From assembly GCA_035505655.1 (NCBI GenBank), contig DATJQP010000100.1, positions 33,237 through 97,236 of the forward strand: DNA of 64,000 bases. Reading direction: 5' to 3'. This document shows positions 54,304 through 62,459 of the stretch, piece by piece. The number at the start of each line of letters is the position of its first letter. Positions within the stretch are counted from its first letter, which is position 1. The position numbers were made by a program, and so were the translations under genes. The notes under the pieces are model-generated. The model did no database searches and had not been told where the DNA came from. It saw only the letters and a list, made by a program, of their open reading frames with translations. The stretch comes from JAGVPT01 sp035505655 (GTDB lineage: Bacteria > Bacteroidota > Ignavibacteria > UBA10030 > UBA8401).

Positions 54304-55401
54304 TCACGAGGAGAAGCGTTTGCGTCTGTTCCGGATGTAGTCGACGAATATAAACTGCCCCAGGTTGTTGAGCGACGAGTAATAGGCCCGTCCGTGGTTC
54401 GCCTTCGTGAGGTCCTCGATGAAGTTGATGAGGTACGGGTCACGGGCGACCATGAACGTGCTGATGGTAATCCGCTCGCGGCGGCAGGCGACCGCCTCGT
54501 CGAGCGTCTTGTTGACAATTCTCGGGTCCAGCCCGAATGAATTCTTGTAGAGACGGCCGGCGTCGTCGAACATCGCCGACGGTTTCCCGTCAGTGATCAT
54601 GAAGATTTGCTTGTTGACGTTTCCGCACCGGCGAAGAAGATTCCTCGCAAGCTGGAGCCCGGCCCTCGTGTTCGTGTGGTACGGACCTACGTTGAGGAAG
54701 GGAAGTTCGTTGATGCTCACAAGCTTCGCGTCGTCTCCGAAGACGACGAGGGCGATGTAGTCCCTCGGGTATTTCGTCATGATGAGCTCGCTGAGGGCGA
54801 GCCCGACTTGTTTCGCCGGAGTGATCCGGTCCTCTCCGTAGAGGATCATGCTGTGGCTGATGTCGAGCATGAGGACCGTGGCACACGAAGAGAGGTTTTC
54901 CGTCTCGTAGACTTCGAGGTCGTCCTCGGTGAGGTTGAATTCGTCGATGCCGGAGCGCTTGAAGGCATTCGTCAACGTCGACGTAAGGTCGATGTTCGTC
55001 GGCATGTCGCCAAAATTCCACTTCTTTGTTTCGCTGAGCCGTTCGACGCCCGTTCCGGTGAGCGGAGTTTCGTGCGTGCCCATCGGAGTCTTTTTGAGGG
55101 AGGTGAAGATCTCCTTGAGGGCGTCCTGGCGGATTTTCTGAACACCCCTCGTTGTCAGTACCGGGGTATTGTTCACCTCTTCGATGATCCCCATCTCTTT
55201 GAGCTTCTGGATAAGGTCTTCCATCGAGAGATTCTCGTCGAAGATCCCGTATTCCTCGGCGAGCTGCCGCAGCCATTCCATCGCCTCCTCGACATCCCCG
55301 CTCGTCTGGACGAGGAGATGGCTGAAGAGCTGCATCAGGCTCTGCAATCGCTGTTCATCTGTCTGCGATTGCGGGGTCCACTTTGTATAGAGAAAGCGCA
55401 T
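54304..55401 (-). CDS. VWA-domain protein, partner of MoxR/ChlI-like ATPase
   Basis: The 365-residue cytoplasmic protein has a helical N-terminal half and a C-terminal von Willebrand A domain with a complete MIDAS: DISHS (D180, S182, S184), a threonine in YHTNT (T243) and aspartate in ITDG (D271). VWA proteins of this type act with AAA+ ATPases as metal-insertion or remodelling complexes. The ATPase gene lies 181 bases upstream on the same strand. The target complex is not evident from the window. Confidence 0.88.
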   Translation of the reverse strand: MRFLYTKWTPQSQTDEQRLQSLMQLFSHLLVQTSGDVEEAMEWLRQLAEEYGIFDENLSMEDLIQKLKEMGIIEEVNNTPVLTTRGVQKIRQDALKEIFTSLKKTPMGTHETPLTGTGVERLSETKKWNFGDMPTNIDLTSTLTNAFKRSGIDEFNLTEDDLEVYETENLSSCATVLMLDISHSMILYGEDRITPAKQVGLALSELIMTKYPRDYIALVVFGDDAKLVSINELPFLNVGPYHTNTRAGLQLARNLLRRCGNVNKQIFMITDGKPSAMFDDAGRLYKNSFGLDPRIVNKTLDEAVACRRERITISTFMVARDPYLINFIEDLTKANHGRAYYSSLNNLGQFIFVDYIRNRRKRFSS

Positions 55402-55410
55402 GGGGCGGAG

Positions 55411-55580
55411 TCAAGAAAGAGAATACAGAATACAGGAAACAGACAAGGATTAAGAAACAAGCAACAAGTAAAATTAGAATAGAATCACCAGCGACTTCGG
55501 ACTCAGGACCATTAGCCACGAACTAAGAACCCCGAACCCTCAACTCCCGAACCCCCAACCCCCGCACCCTCCAACCCCTG
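55411..55580. repeat. Degenerate heptamer tract, locus 3
   Basis: The gap between the ATPase and VWA genes can be cut into about 24 consecutive 7-base units. The left half is AGA/ACA-rich (AGAGAAT, ACAGAAT, ACAGGAA, ACAGACA) and the right half is C-rich (CTAAGAA, CCCCGAA, CCCTCAA, CTCCCGA). The right half matches the ACYCAGA unit of locus 2 when shifted. Sequence divergence is high, so the array is old or decayed. No promoter was recognised in it. Confidence 0.5.
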
Positions 55581-55582
55581 GC

Positions 55583-57091
55583 CTACCGCTCTCCTTCAAG
55601 CTCGAAATCTTCGGCTTCGCCACGTCCGGTAAAGATGCTTCCCACCATATCTTTGTATGTCGTAACGTGCTCGACTTCTTCCTTGGCAATCTTGGAGTTC
55701 TGATGGAGCCCATCGAGTGCGAATTCCATCGCCGAGGCCAGCTCCACTTTATTGCTCTCGTCGATCTTCATGTGGCGCTTTGTCAGCTCTTTGAGCCCCT
55801 TCACTCTGTCCAGCTCCGTGAAGTACGCCGCGAGGGGCATGTCGTCCGCCACTTCGAGCGCGTTCCCCGCTTCAAACCAGCCGACGATTTTGCCATATTC
55901 CGGGTCGTCGTGGGCGGGCTGATTCTTCTGGCGTTTTTGGAGGGGATCGGGAAAGTAGTTCTTGAAGACCGTGCGGACGGCTTTTCCGATGAGGGCGCGG
56001 CTTACCTTGATCGACCCTTCCTGTTCCCCCTCGAAGACGAGCTCAATTTTCCCCGTGAGTCCGGGGAGAACGTGCGGCAGGTCGCAGATCCGCGGGACGA
56101 TGCATTTGTCGTTGAGGAGGATCGCACGTCGTTCCGCATTGCTCACAAGATTCTCCATCGCCGCAATCGTCAGACGCGCGCTGACACCCGATTTCTGGTC
56201 GACATACTCGCTTTTCCGCGCTTCGAACGCGATATGCTCGATGATCTCCTTGAAGTACGCGGGCACCCGGGCTTCCACTCCGTTCCGCCGTACCCACGCC
56301 TCCTGTTCCGTGATCGAAATCGCATCCTCGATCGTCCTCGGGTAATGGGTGAGAATCTGTGAGTCGATCCTGTCCTTTAGCGGGGTGATGATGTTCCCGC
56401 GATTCGTGTAGTCCTCCGGGTTGGCAGTGAAGATGATCATCACATCGAGAGGAATCCTGATGTTGAATCCCCTGATCTGGATATCCTTCTCTTCAAGGAT
56501 ATTGAACAGTCCCACCTGGATGCGGGGCTGGAGGTCCGGAAGCTCGTTGATCGCGAAGATCCCGCGATTGCTCCGGGGGATAAGTCCGAAATGGATCGCT
56601 CCTTCGTGCGAATAGTGGAGACGCTGCGTCGCGGCCTTGATCGGGTCGATGTCGCCGATGAGGTCGGCGATCGTCACATCCGGGGTCGCAAGCTTTTCGC
56701 TGAACCGCGCATCCCGCGGGATCCACTCGATTTCGGTTGCGTCACCCTCTTTCGCGACCCGTTCGGCGCCGAATTTGCTCACCGGATTGAACGGACTATC
56801 GTTGATCTCGCTCCCTTTGACGATCGGAATGAATTCGTCCAGGAGCGAGGGGATTTGTCGCACGAGCCGCGACTTCGCCTGACCACGGAGTCCGAGGAGG
56901 ATGATGTCGTGCTTTGCCAGGATGGCGTTGATGAGAGCGGGGACGACGGTCTTTTCGTATCCGATGATCCCCGGGAAGAGCTGTTCGCCCTTCTGTATTT
57001 TTCTGATGAGGTTGTTCCGAATCTCCTCCTTCACCGGGAGGACCTTATAGCCGCTCTTCTTCAGTTCGCCGAGCGTTGAAGGACGGGACAT
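55583..57091 (-). CDS. AAA+ ATPase of the ChlI/MoxR type
   Basis: The 502-residue protein resembles the magnesium-chelatase I-subunit group of AAA+ ATPases. Walker A is atypical, GLRGQAKSR (residues 67-75), Walker B is in GIFAINELPDL, and sensor 1 is IFTANPEDYTNRG. The C-terminal region is longer than MoxR. It probably works with the VWA protein encoded downstream. A well-formed promoter lies 37-65 bases upstream. It is divergent from the heptosyltransferase gene. Confidence 0.9.
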   Translation of the reverse strand: MSRPSTLGELKKSGYKVLPVKEEIRNNLIRKIQKGEQLFPGIIGYEKTVVPALINAILAKHDIILLGLRGQAKSRLVRQIPSLLDEFIPIVKGSEINDSPFNPVSKFGAERVAKEGDATEIEWIPRDARFSEKLATPDVTIADLIGDIDPIKAATQRLHYSHEGAIHFGLIPRSNRGIFAINELPDLQPRIQVGLFNILEEKDIQIRGFNIRIPLDVMIIFTANPEDYTNRGNIITPLKDRIDSQILTHYPRTIEDAISITEQEAWVRRNGVEARVPAYFKEIIEHIAFEARKSEYVDQKSGVSARLTIAAMENLVSNAERRAILLNDKCIVPRICDLPHVLPGLTGKIELVFEGEQEGSIKVSRALIGKAVRTVFKNYFPDPLQKRQKNQPAHDDPEYGKIVGWFEAGNALEVADDMPLAAYFTELDRVKGLKELTKRHMKIDESNKVELASAMEFALDGLHQNSKIAKEEVEHVTTYKDMVGSIFTGRGEAEDFELEGER

Positions 57092-57127
57092 AATTTCTTG
57101 TGCTCCTTATGGGAAAATGGCAGACCC

Positions 57128-57156
57128 AATATAGGCCGGGAGGGCCGGAAAATCAA
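57128..57156 (-). promoter_or_regulatory. Promoter of the ATPase/VWA unit
   Basis: On the minus strand TTGATT (57151-57156), a 17-base spacer and TATATT (57128-57133) precede the ATPase gene; transcription would begin near 57121, leaving a leader of about 30 bases. Confidence 0.65.
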
Positions 57157-57162
57157 TTTGCG

Positions 57163-57191
57163 TTGCAACTCGAAACGCAAAAGAGTATTTT
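57163..57191 (+). promoter_or_regulatory. Promoter of the heptosyltransferase/cyclase unit
   Basis: TTGCAA (57163-57168), a 17-base spacer and TATTTT (57186-57191) lie about 25 bases before the GTG start. The -35 box is only six bases from that of the divergent ATPase promoter, so the two units may compete for polymerase or share control. Confidence 0.5.
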
Positions 57192-57215
57192 GGAACGACT
57201 CTTTCTGCCTCCGCC

Positions 57216-58274
57216 GTGATCCGAGCGTTACCTAATAAAACAGCAGTCTTCCGATTAAGTTCCATCGGAGACATCGTCCTGACCTCGCCTCTCCTCCGGG
57301 TTCTTCGAGCCGCGGCTGGCCCGAAGGCGAGGATCGATTTCGTCGTGAAGAAGGAGTTTGCCGACCTCGTTCGCTTCAATCACCATCTCTCCGTGGTCCA
57401 CGAGCTTGATGCAAACGAGGGGTTTCCCGCCCTCCAACGGATGAGGGAAACCCTGAGGGCCGAATCGTACGACCTCATCCTGGACCTACATAACAACCTG
57501 CGGACGATCTACCTGAAGAACTTTGCGAACACGAAAGAAGCCTACACCGTCGACAAGCGGCAGTTCGAGCGCTGGCAACTGATACACCTGAAAAGAGACG
57601 TCTACCGGGACCGCGTCCATGTCGCAGACCGTTACATCGAGTCCGTCCGTGAGTTCGGCATCGTGAACGACGGGAAGGGGCTCGAGCTTTTCATACCCGA
57701 CGAGATCCAGTTTGCCGTCTCGGGGAGGCTGGCGAAACTTCGGCTCAACGAGTTCGAAACGGTCATCGGCGTCTGCCCGGGGGCAAGGCATTTTACAAAG
57801 CGGTGGCCGTGGGAAAAATTTGCCGAAACGTGCACCCGTCTCGCGACTGCTCTCCACGCAAAAATACTCGCTTTCGGCGGGGCGGAGGATCGAAATCTCT
57901 GCGCCGACATCGTTTCGTCGATACGGGAAAATGCTGGCGAAAATGCTGCCACGGATTTCTCTGGAGAGATGACCCTTCTCGAAGTCGGTGCGGCGATGGA
58001 ATTTTGTGACGTCCTCCTCACGAACGATACAGGGTTGATGCACATCGCCTGTGCGCGACAGCGGAAAGTCGTTGCGATCTTCGGCTCGAGCGTTCTTCAG
58101 TTTGGGTTCGGGCCTTATGGGACGGACTCCATTGTTCTCGAGAACTCGACGCTTCGCTGCCGCCCCTGCTCGCATATCGGCCGGGACGAGTGTCCGGAAG
58201 GGCATTTCAAGTGCATGGTTGAAATCGGCGTCGACGATGTCGTGCGTGCCGTCAAGACAATCCTCTCACGATGA
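57216..58274 (+). CDS. Glycosyltransferase family 9 (ADP-heptose:LPS heptosyltransferase-like)
   Basis: The 352-residue enzyme resembles heptosyltransferases of lipopolysaccharide core synthesis. Its N-terminus (FRLSSIGDIVLTSPLLR) carries the acceptor-side motif and the C-terminal half has PGARHFTKRWPWEKF and TNDTGLMHIACA, which bind the nucleotide sugar. CRPCSHIGRDECPEGHFKCM near the end is also typical. GTG start. It is followed directly by the cyclase gene, whose ATG comes right after its stop. Confidence 0.9.
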   Translation: MIRALPNKTAVFRLSSIGDIVLTSPLLRVLRAAAGPKARIDFVVKKEFADLVRFNHHLSVVHELDANEGFPALQRMRETLRAESYDLILDLHNNLRTIYLKNFANTKEAYTVDKRQFERWQLIHLKRDVYRDRVHVADRYIESVREFGIVNDGKGLELFIPDEIQFAVSGRLAKLRLNEFETVIGVCPGARHFTKRWPWEKFAETCTRLATALHAKILAFGGAEDRNLCADIVSSIRENAGENAATDFSGEMTLLEVGAAMEFCDVLLTNDTGLMHIACARQRKVVAIFGSSVLQFGFGPYGTDSIVLENSTLRCRPCSHIGRDECPEGHFKCMVEIGVDDVVRAVKTILSR

Positions 58275-60197
58275 ATGTATAAATCCCTTCTCCGGAAGAC
58301 CTATCGCGCCGTTCTCATCGGCACATCGCTGGCGGTCCTCCCGGCGGTCCCGTTTTATAGTTATACCTTCGACGCTTCTCCCGGACAACTCGCGATCCTT
58401 GTGCCGCTTTTTATCCCCGCCCTTGTCGCGATGCTCCTCTGTGACCTGTTGCTGATCAGACTTTATGGAAAGCCGATCGCCGCGGTTCTTTCGCTCCTCG
58501 AGGCCGGAAGACCGGCCGACGACCTCTCGCTTGCCAGAGCACGGCAACGCGCGCTGAATTTCCCGGCCTTCGCGGTCGTCAGAGTTTTTCTGCCGCATGC
58601 GATTGTCGGATCGGGAGTTTTCAACCTCTGCATCATTCTCGGGAACAAGTACCTCGGCCTCGGGATCGACCCGGGGGATTTCCTCATGTACTGGGCCATT
58701 AATCTCACCGTCGTTCCGGTGGCGCATGCGGTCTACGAGTACTTTGCGCTGTCAAAGGCGGTGATCCCGGTTCTCCAACGCATAGACTCCGAAGGCGGAG
58801 CCGCGCCGCGCGCCTCCCGACTGAAGGTTATCGCCGTCGGACTCGCCACAAAAGTCATCGTCATCTTCCTGATGCTGGGGATCGCCCCGCTGCTGATCCT
58901 TGGCATCAGTCTGAACAAGAAGCACACAAGCCTCCTGGTCGAGAAGGAAGGGAGGCACCTGGAGCGAAAGGTGGAGATGCTGTTGACGATCCTTCCGTCA
59001 GCGACGCCGCCCCAACGGTCTGCGATCTTCCTTTCAGCCGCGAGAGAAGGTCTCTCTCTCCTCATCGACAGTGCAGGGAGGAGGGAGTATTCCGGTGCAC
59101 CCCTCGACAGCGCTGACCGATTGCGGCTTCTTGAGTTCGCCCGGAACGGCGAGCCCGGCCCCGGCGTGATGTCCGACGCGAAACTCCTCGCCGCGAAGTC
59201 CCGATCATCCGACGGCGGATTTGCTGTGGCGGCAGCGGCTTCCATGAACGATCTCCTCGAAGAGTCTGCCTCCCTTCGCACGGGCACGGTCTCGATCATC
59301 GTTGTGTCACTCCTTCTCCTCGCAGGTCTTCTGACGCTCGTGGCGAAGGATATCAACGACTCGACAAAAGCTCTCGTCGCCGGTCTCAGGCAGGTCGAAG
59401 AAGGATCGCTGGATAACGATGTGAGGATCTATTCGACCGATGAGTTTTCGACCATCGGTGACGGATTCAACAGGATGATCGCCGGACTGAAAGAACGGAA
59501 CTTCATCAAGGACACTTTTGGAAAGTATGTCGCCCCTACCGTGATGGAGAAGATCCTCCGCGAGACGAAGCAGGGGGGAGGTGAGTTCCGGCTCGGCGGT
59601 GAGCGTCGCCGGGTGACAATCCTTATCTCCGATATCCGCGACTTCACCCAGCGAACCGAGGAGTCGAGCGCCGAGGCAATTGTCGAGCTCCTCAACCGCT
59701 ACCTCGAGAAGATGGTGGCGGTCGTGGAACGATATGACGGAACGGTCGACAAGTACATCGGCGATGCTCTCATGGTCCTTTTCGGCGCACCGATCGCGAG
59801 GGAGGACGACCCTGACAGGGCTCTGCAGACCGCTTTCGCAATGCGGGATGAGCTTGCCGGGTTGAACCGCGATCTCCGGGGCGCCTACGGAAGGTCTTTT
59901 GACCCGATCCGTATCGGCATCGGAATCCACACTGGTGAAGTCGTTGCGGGGAGTCTCGGCTCGACAAATAGACTGGAGTATACGGTTATTGGAGATGCCG
60001 TAAACCTCGCATCACGTATCGAAGGGCTGACGAAGGTCTTCGGAACCGACATACTGGTGTCGGAAGAAACGATGAAGGAGCTCAAAGGCCGTTACCCCCT
60101 GGAAAGGCTTCCGAAAACCAGGGTGAAGGGAAAGAAAGGTGACATCGTTGTCTACAGGGCCGGCCGCCTCCGTCCTGCCGGGAAGAGACTCTCCTGA
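58275..60197 (+). CDS. Membrane class III adenylate/guanylate cyclase with HAMP
   Basis: The 640-residue protein has several transmembrane segments in its first half (about residues 13-215), an extracytoplasmic stretch (about 216-335), a further helix (about 336-355), HAMP (to about 410) and a C-terminal class III cyclase domain. Both metal aspartates are visible (ILISDIRDF near 450 and YIGDALMVLFG near 496), as are the purine-binding aspartate in VIGDAVNLASR and the transition-state asparagine/arginine. It most likely makes cAMP. Its ATG begins at the base after the heptosyltransferase stop, so the two are co-transcribed. Confidence 0.92.
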   Translation: MYKSLLRKTYRAVLIGTSLAVLPAVPFYSYTFDASPGQLAILVPLFIPALVAMLLCDLLLIRLYGKPIAAVLSLLEAGRPADDLSLARARQRALNFPAFAVVRVFLPHAIVGSGVFNLCIILGNKYLGLGIDPGDFLMYWAINLTVVPVAHAVYEYFALSKAVIPVLQRIDSEGGAAPRASRLKVIAVGLATKVIVIFLMLGIAPLLILGISLNKKHTSLLVEKEGRHLERKVEMLLTILPSATPPQRSAIFLSAAREGLSLLIDSAGRREYSGAPLDSADRLRLLEFARNGEPGPGVMSDAKLLAAKSRSSDGGFAVAAAASMNDLLEESASLRTGTVSIIVVSLLLLAGLLTLVAKDINDSTKALVAGLRQVEEGSLDNDVRIYSTDEFSTIGDGFNRMIAGLKERNFIKDTFGKYVAPTVMEKILRETKQGGGEFRLGGERRRVTILISDIRDFTQRTEESSAEAIVELLNRYLEKMVAVVERYDGTVDKYIGDALMVLFGAPIAREDDPDRALQTAFAMRDELAGLNRDLRGAYGRSFDPIRIGIGIHTGEVVAGSLGSTNRLEYTVIGDAVNLASRIEGLTKVFGTDILVSEETMKELKGRYPLERLPKTRVKGKKGDIVVYRAGRLRPAGKRLS

Positions 60198-60290
60198 ATT
60201 TCCATCTCCAGCAATACTCCCCAAAACTCCGTCCTTCTGCGCGATTTCACTCTTTTCCCGGATTCCTCCGGTTCGGAAGGCCCATTTTCG

Positions 60291-60319
60291 TTGACTCTAT
60301 TTTAGAGATGCTCTATATT
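60291..60319 (+). promoter_or_regulatory. Promoter of the small-gene/dehydrogenase/NamZ unit
   Basis: TTGACT (60291-60296), a 17-base spacer and TATATT (60314-60319), identical in both boxes to the nrdJ promoter. Transcription would start near 60326. Confidence 0.65.
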
Positions 60320-60351
60320 GAATCCGTCCAAAAACAGCCTACGGCCGGTGG

Positions 60352-60780
60352 ATGGTTGTCAGCCAGGATACCGCTACTCTTGTTGCCTCCTTGCAGGAAT
60401 ACTCCGGCAGTAAACTCCGTCACGCTGGCGACCTCGCCATCCTCATAGAACTCTCGCGTTCAGGAAATCAACAACAGGTTCTGGAAGACCTCTCCTTCCT
60501 CTCGAAATTCCTTGTCAACACTCGCGCCGTTATGGATCGGGTCGGCAAGGGAGGAGAAGGGTATGACAAGCTCTCTTTTCAGTTCACTGAGAACCTGGAG
60601 AAAGCTTCCACCTTTGTCCGCCTTCTCGTCAAGGAGTCGCCCGACGAGACCAAGCGGCACTTTACCTCGACATATTTCAGCATGACGCCGGCAGCGTTGA
60701 GTTCACTCATGGAATTGTTTTACGATATCAGCTGGCTGAAGAACTGGAACATCGACCACTCTCCGCTCCGCGATGGATGA
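60352..60780 (+). CDS. Small helical protein of unknown function
   Basis: The 142-residue cytoplasmic protein is predicted to be mostly helical and has no recognised domain, membrane segment or metal motif. Codon use agrees with its neighbours and it is preceded by a strong promoter, so it is probably real. It overlaps the next small gene by eight bases, which indicates coupling. Confidence 0.68.
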   Translation: MVVSQDTATLVASLQEYSGSKLRHAGDLAILIELSRSGNQQQVLEDLSFLSKFLVNTRAVMDRVGKGGEGYDKLSFQFTENLEKASTFVRLLVKESPDETKRHFTSTYFSMTPAALSSLMELFYDISWLKNWNIDHSPLRDG

Positions 60781-60994
60781 GCCGCAGAGAGCGATGCTCC
60801 TCGACGAGCTCCGTCAGCTGAGAGTCATGCTCACCGTCGCGATCTTGATGATCGGGGTATCCATTGTTGTCGATGCTCCGGTGACGACGATTGGGATCGT
60901 CCTCGATGGTTTCGCGCTGGTCCTCCTCCTTTTTGCCGTACTCCGGATTCATCGATCACATGTCAGGTTGAAGTCATCTCCTCCGAATCCATAG
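60773..60994 (+). CDS. Small membrane protein
   Basis: The 73-residue product has two hydrophobic segments (about residues 18-33 and 36-60) between a charged N-terminus and a basic C-terminus (RIHRSHVRLK). It starts inside the last codons of the previous gene and ends 13 bases before the dehydrogenase gene. No family was recognised; its role is unknown. Confidence 0.6.
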   Translation: MDEPQRAMLLDELRQLRVMLTVAILMIGVSIVVDAPVTTIGIVLDGFALVLLLFAVLRIHRSHVRLKSSPPNP

Positions 60995-61007
60995 CAGGGA
61001 GTCGCCG

Positions 61008-62423
61008 ATGGCCCGAAACAAGAAGAAAGCCGCTCGAAAGGTGAAGAGACCCTCACCTTCACGCAGGAAGCAGAAACCCGCGAAGAAGAAGACAAGAGTG
61101 ATGAAGTCGGCTCCAGCCAAACGCCGCGCCCTCCGGGTTCATCCGCGGCCCGCCGCCGCGCCGGTTCGCCCGGCGGTCGACTCGAAACCGGTGTCCTCGT
61201 ACGAGGTTGCGCTCCACAACTTCGAGTCCGCCGCCGCGAAACTGCAACTTTCGGACGAGCTCAAACAGCTGATCAAAACCCCGGACAGGGAGCTCCGCGT
61301 CGAATTGCCGATGATCATGGACGATGGGAAGTTGAACACGTTCATCGGATATCGCGTCCAGCATAACAATGCAAGGGGGCCGAACAAAGGGGGAATTCGT
61401 TACCACCCGGATGTTGACCTCGACGAGATCAGGGCACTTGCATCCCTCATGACGTGGAAGACGGCGGTCGTCGATGTGCCGTTCGGCGGCGCAAAAGGCG
61501 GGATCGCGGTCGATCCCAGGGATCTCTCCGTCGGGGAACTCGAACGACTCACCCGCGTTTTCACCCAGAAGATCGACTGCATTATCGGTCCCTCGGAAGA
61601 TATCCCCGCCCCCGATGTCAACACGAACTCGCAGGTGATGTCCTGGATGATGGATCAGTACGGCCGCCGGCACGGGCACACTCCAGCCGTGGTGACGGGG
61701 AAACCGGTTGAGCTTGGCGGTTCGGCCGGAAGAGACGAGGCGACAGGGAGAGGAGTCTCCATCGCGCTCCGTGAGACTGCAAAGGCTCAAAAGTTCGATC
61801 TGAAGAAAACCACCGTCGCAATTCAGGGCTTCGGAAATGTCGGCGCGCACACGGCGAGAATCCTCGAGGAAGAACTCGGGTGCAAGGTCGTGGCACTCGC
61901 CGACATCAAGGGGGGAGTCTACAACCCTCGCGGCATCGGTTACCGCGAGGCCGCGCAACACTTCGCCGAGACCGGCTCCGTGGTGGGAGTCAGGGGGGCA
62001 GCCCGTATCACCAGTAATGAACTTCTTGAGCTGAAGTGCGACGTCCTCATTCCCGCTGCTCTCGGTGGTCAACTCCATGCGCGGAACGCCGAACGGGTGA
62101 AGGCCAAACTGATCGTGGAAGCTGCCAACGGTCCGACGACTCACGAGGCGGACGAGATCCTCGCGGCGAAGAAAATTCCCGTGGTGCCGGACATCCTCGC
62201 GAACGCCGGAGGCGTCACGGTGAGCTATTTCGAATGGGCGCAGAACCTCCAACAGTTCCGGTGGGATTACCCGCGCGTCATTGCCGAGCTCGAAAAGGTC
62301 ATGACGAGGAGCTACGGGGAGGTGCTCGCCGCCGCTGCCCGATATGGCGTCACCTTGAGGATCGGTGCCTATATCCTTGCCATCGACCGGGTGGCCCGGG
62401 CGACCAAACTCCGGGGAATCTGA
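61008..62423 (+). CDS. Glu/Leu/Phe/Val dehydrogenase with histone-like N-terminal tail
   Basis: The enzyme core (from about residue 62) is an ordinary NAD(P)-dependent glutamate dehydrogenase family member: NKGGIRYHP, catalytic lysine K163 in FGGAKGGI, GPSEDIPAPDV, and nucleotide-binding GFGNVG. What is unusual is the 58-residue N-terminal extension: 21 of the first 45 residues are lysine or arginine, rich in alanine and proline, with no acidic residue until D58, like histone H1 tails. The AGGGAG site six bases before the ATG supports the long form. Oxidative deamination of glutamate is the likely reaction. Confidence 0.92.
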   Translation: MARNKKKAARKVKRPSPSRRKQKPAKKKTRVMKSAPAKRRALRVHPRPAAAPVRPAVDSKPVSSYEVALHNFESAAAKLQLSDELKQLIKTPDRELRVELPMIMDDGKLNTFIGYRVQHNNARGPNKGGIRYHPDVDLDEIRALASLMTWKTAVVDVPFGGAKGGIAVDPRDLSVGELERLTRVFTQKIDCIIGPSEDIPAPDVNTNSQVMSWMMDQYGRRHGHTPAVVTGKPVELGGSAGRDEATGRGVSIALRETAKAQKFDLKKTTVAIQGFGNVGAHTARILEEELGCKVVALADIKGGVYNPRGIGYREAAQHFAETGSVVGVRGAARITSNELLELKCDVLIPAALGGQLHARNAERVKAKLIVEAANGPTTHEADEILAAKKIPVVPDILANAGGVTVSYFEWAQNLQQFRWDYPRVIAELEKVMTRSYGEVLAAAARYGVTLRIGAYILAIDRVARATKLRGI

Positions 62424-62459
62424 TCCGCCGGATATCTTTCACGACCGGAAGATTCGCCC

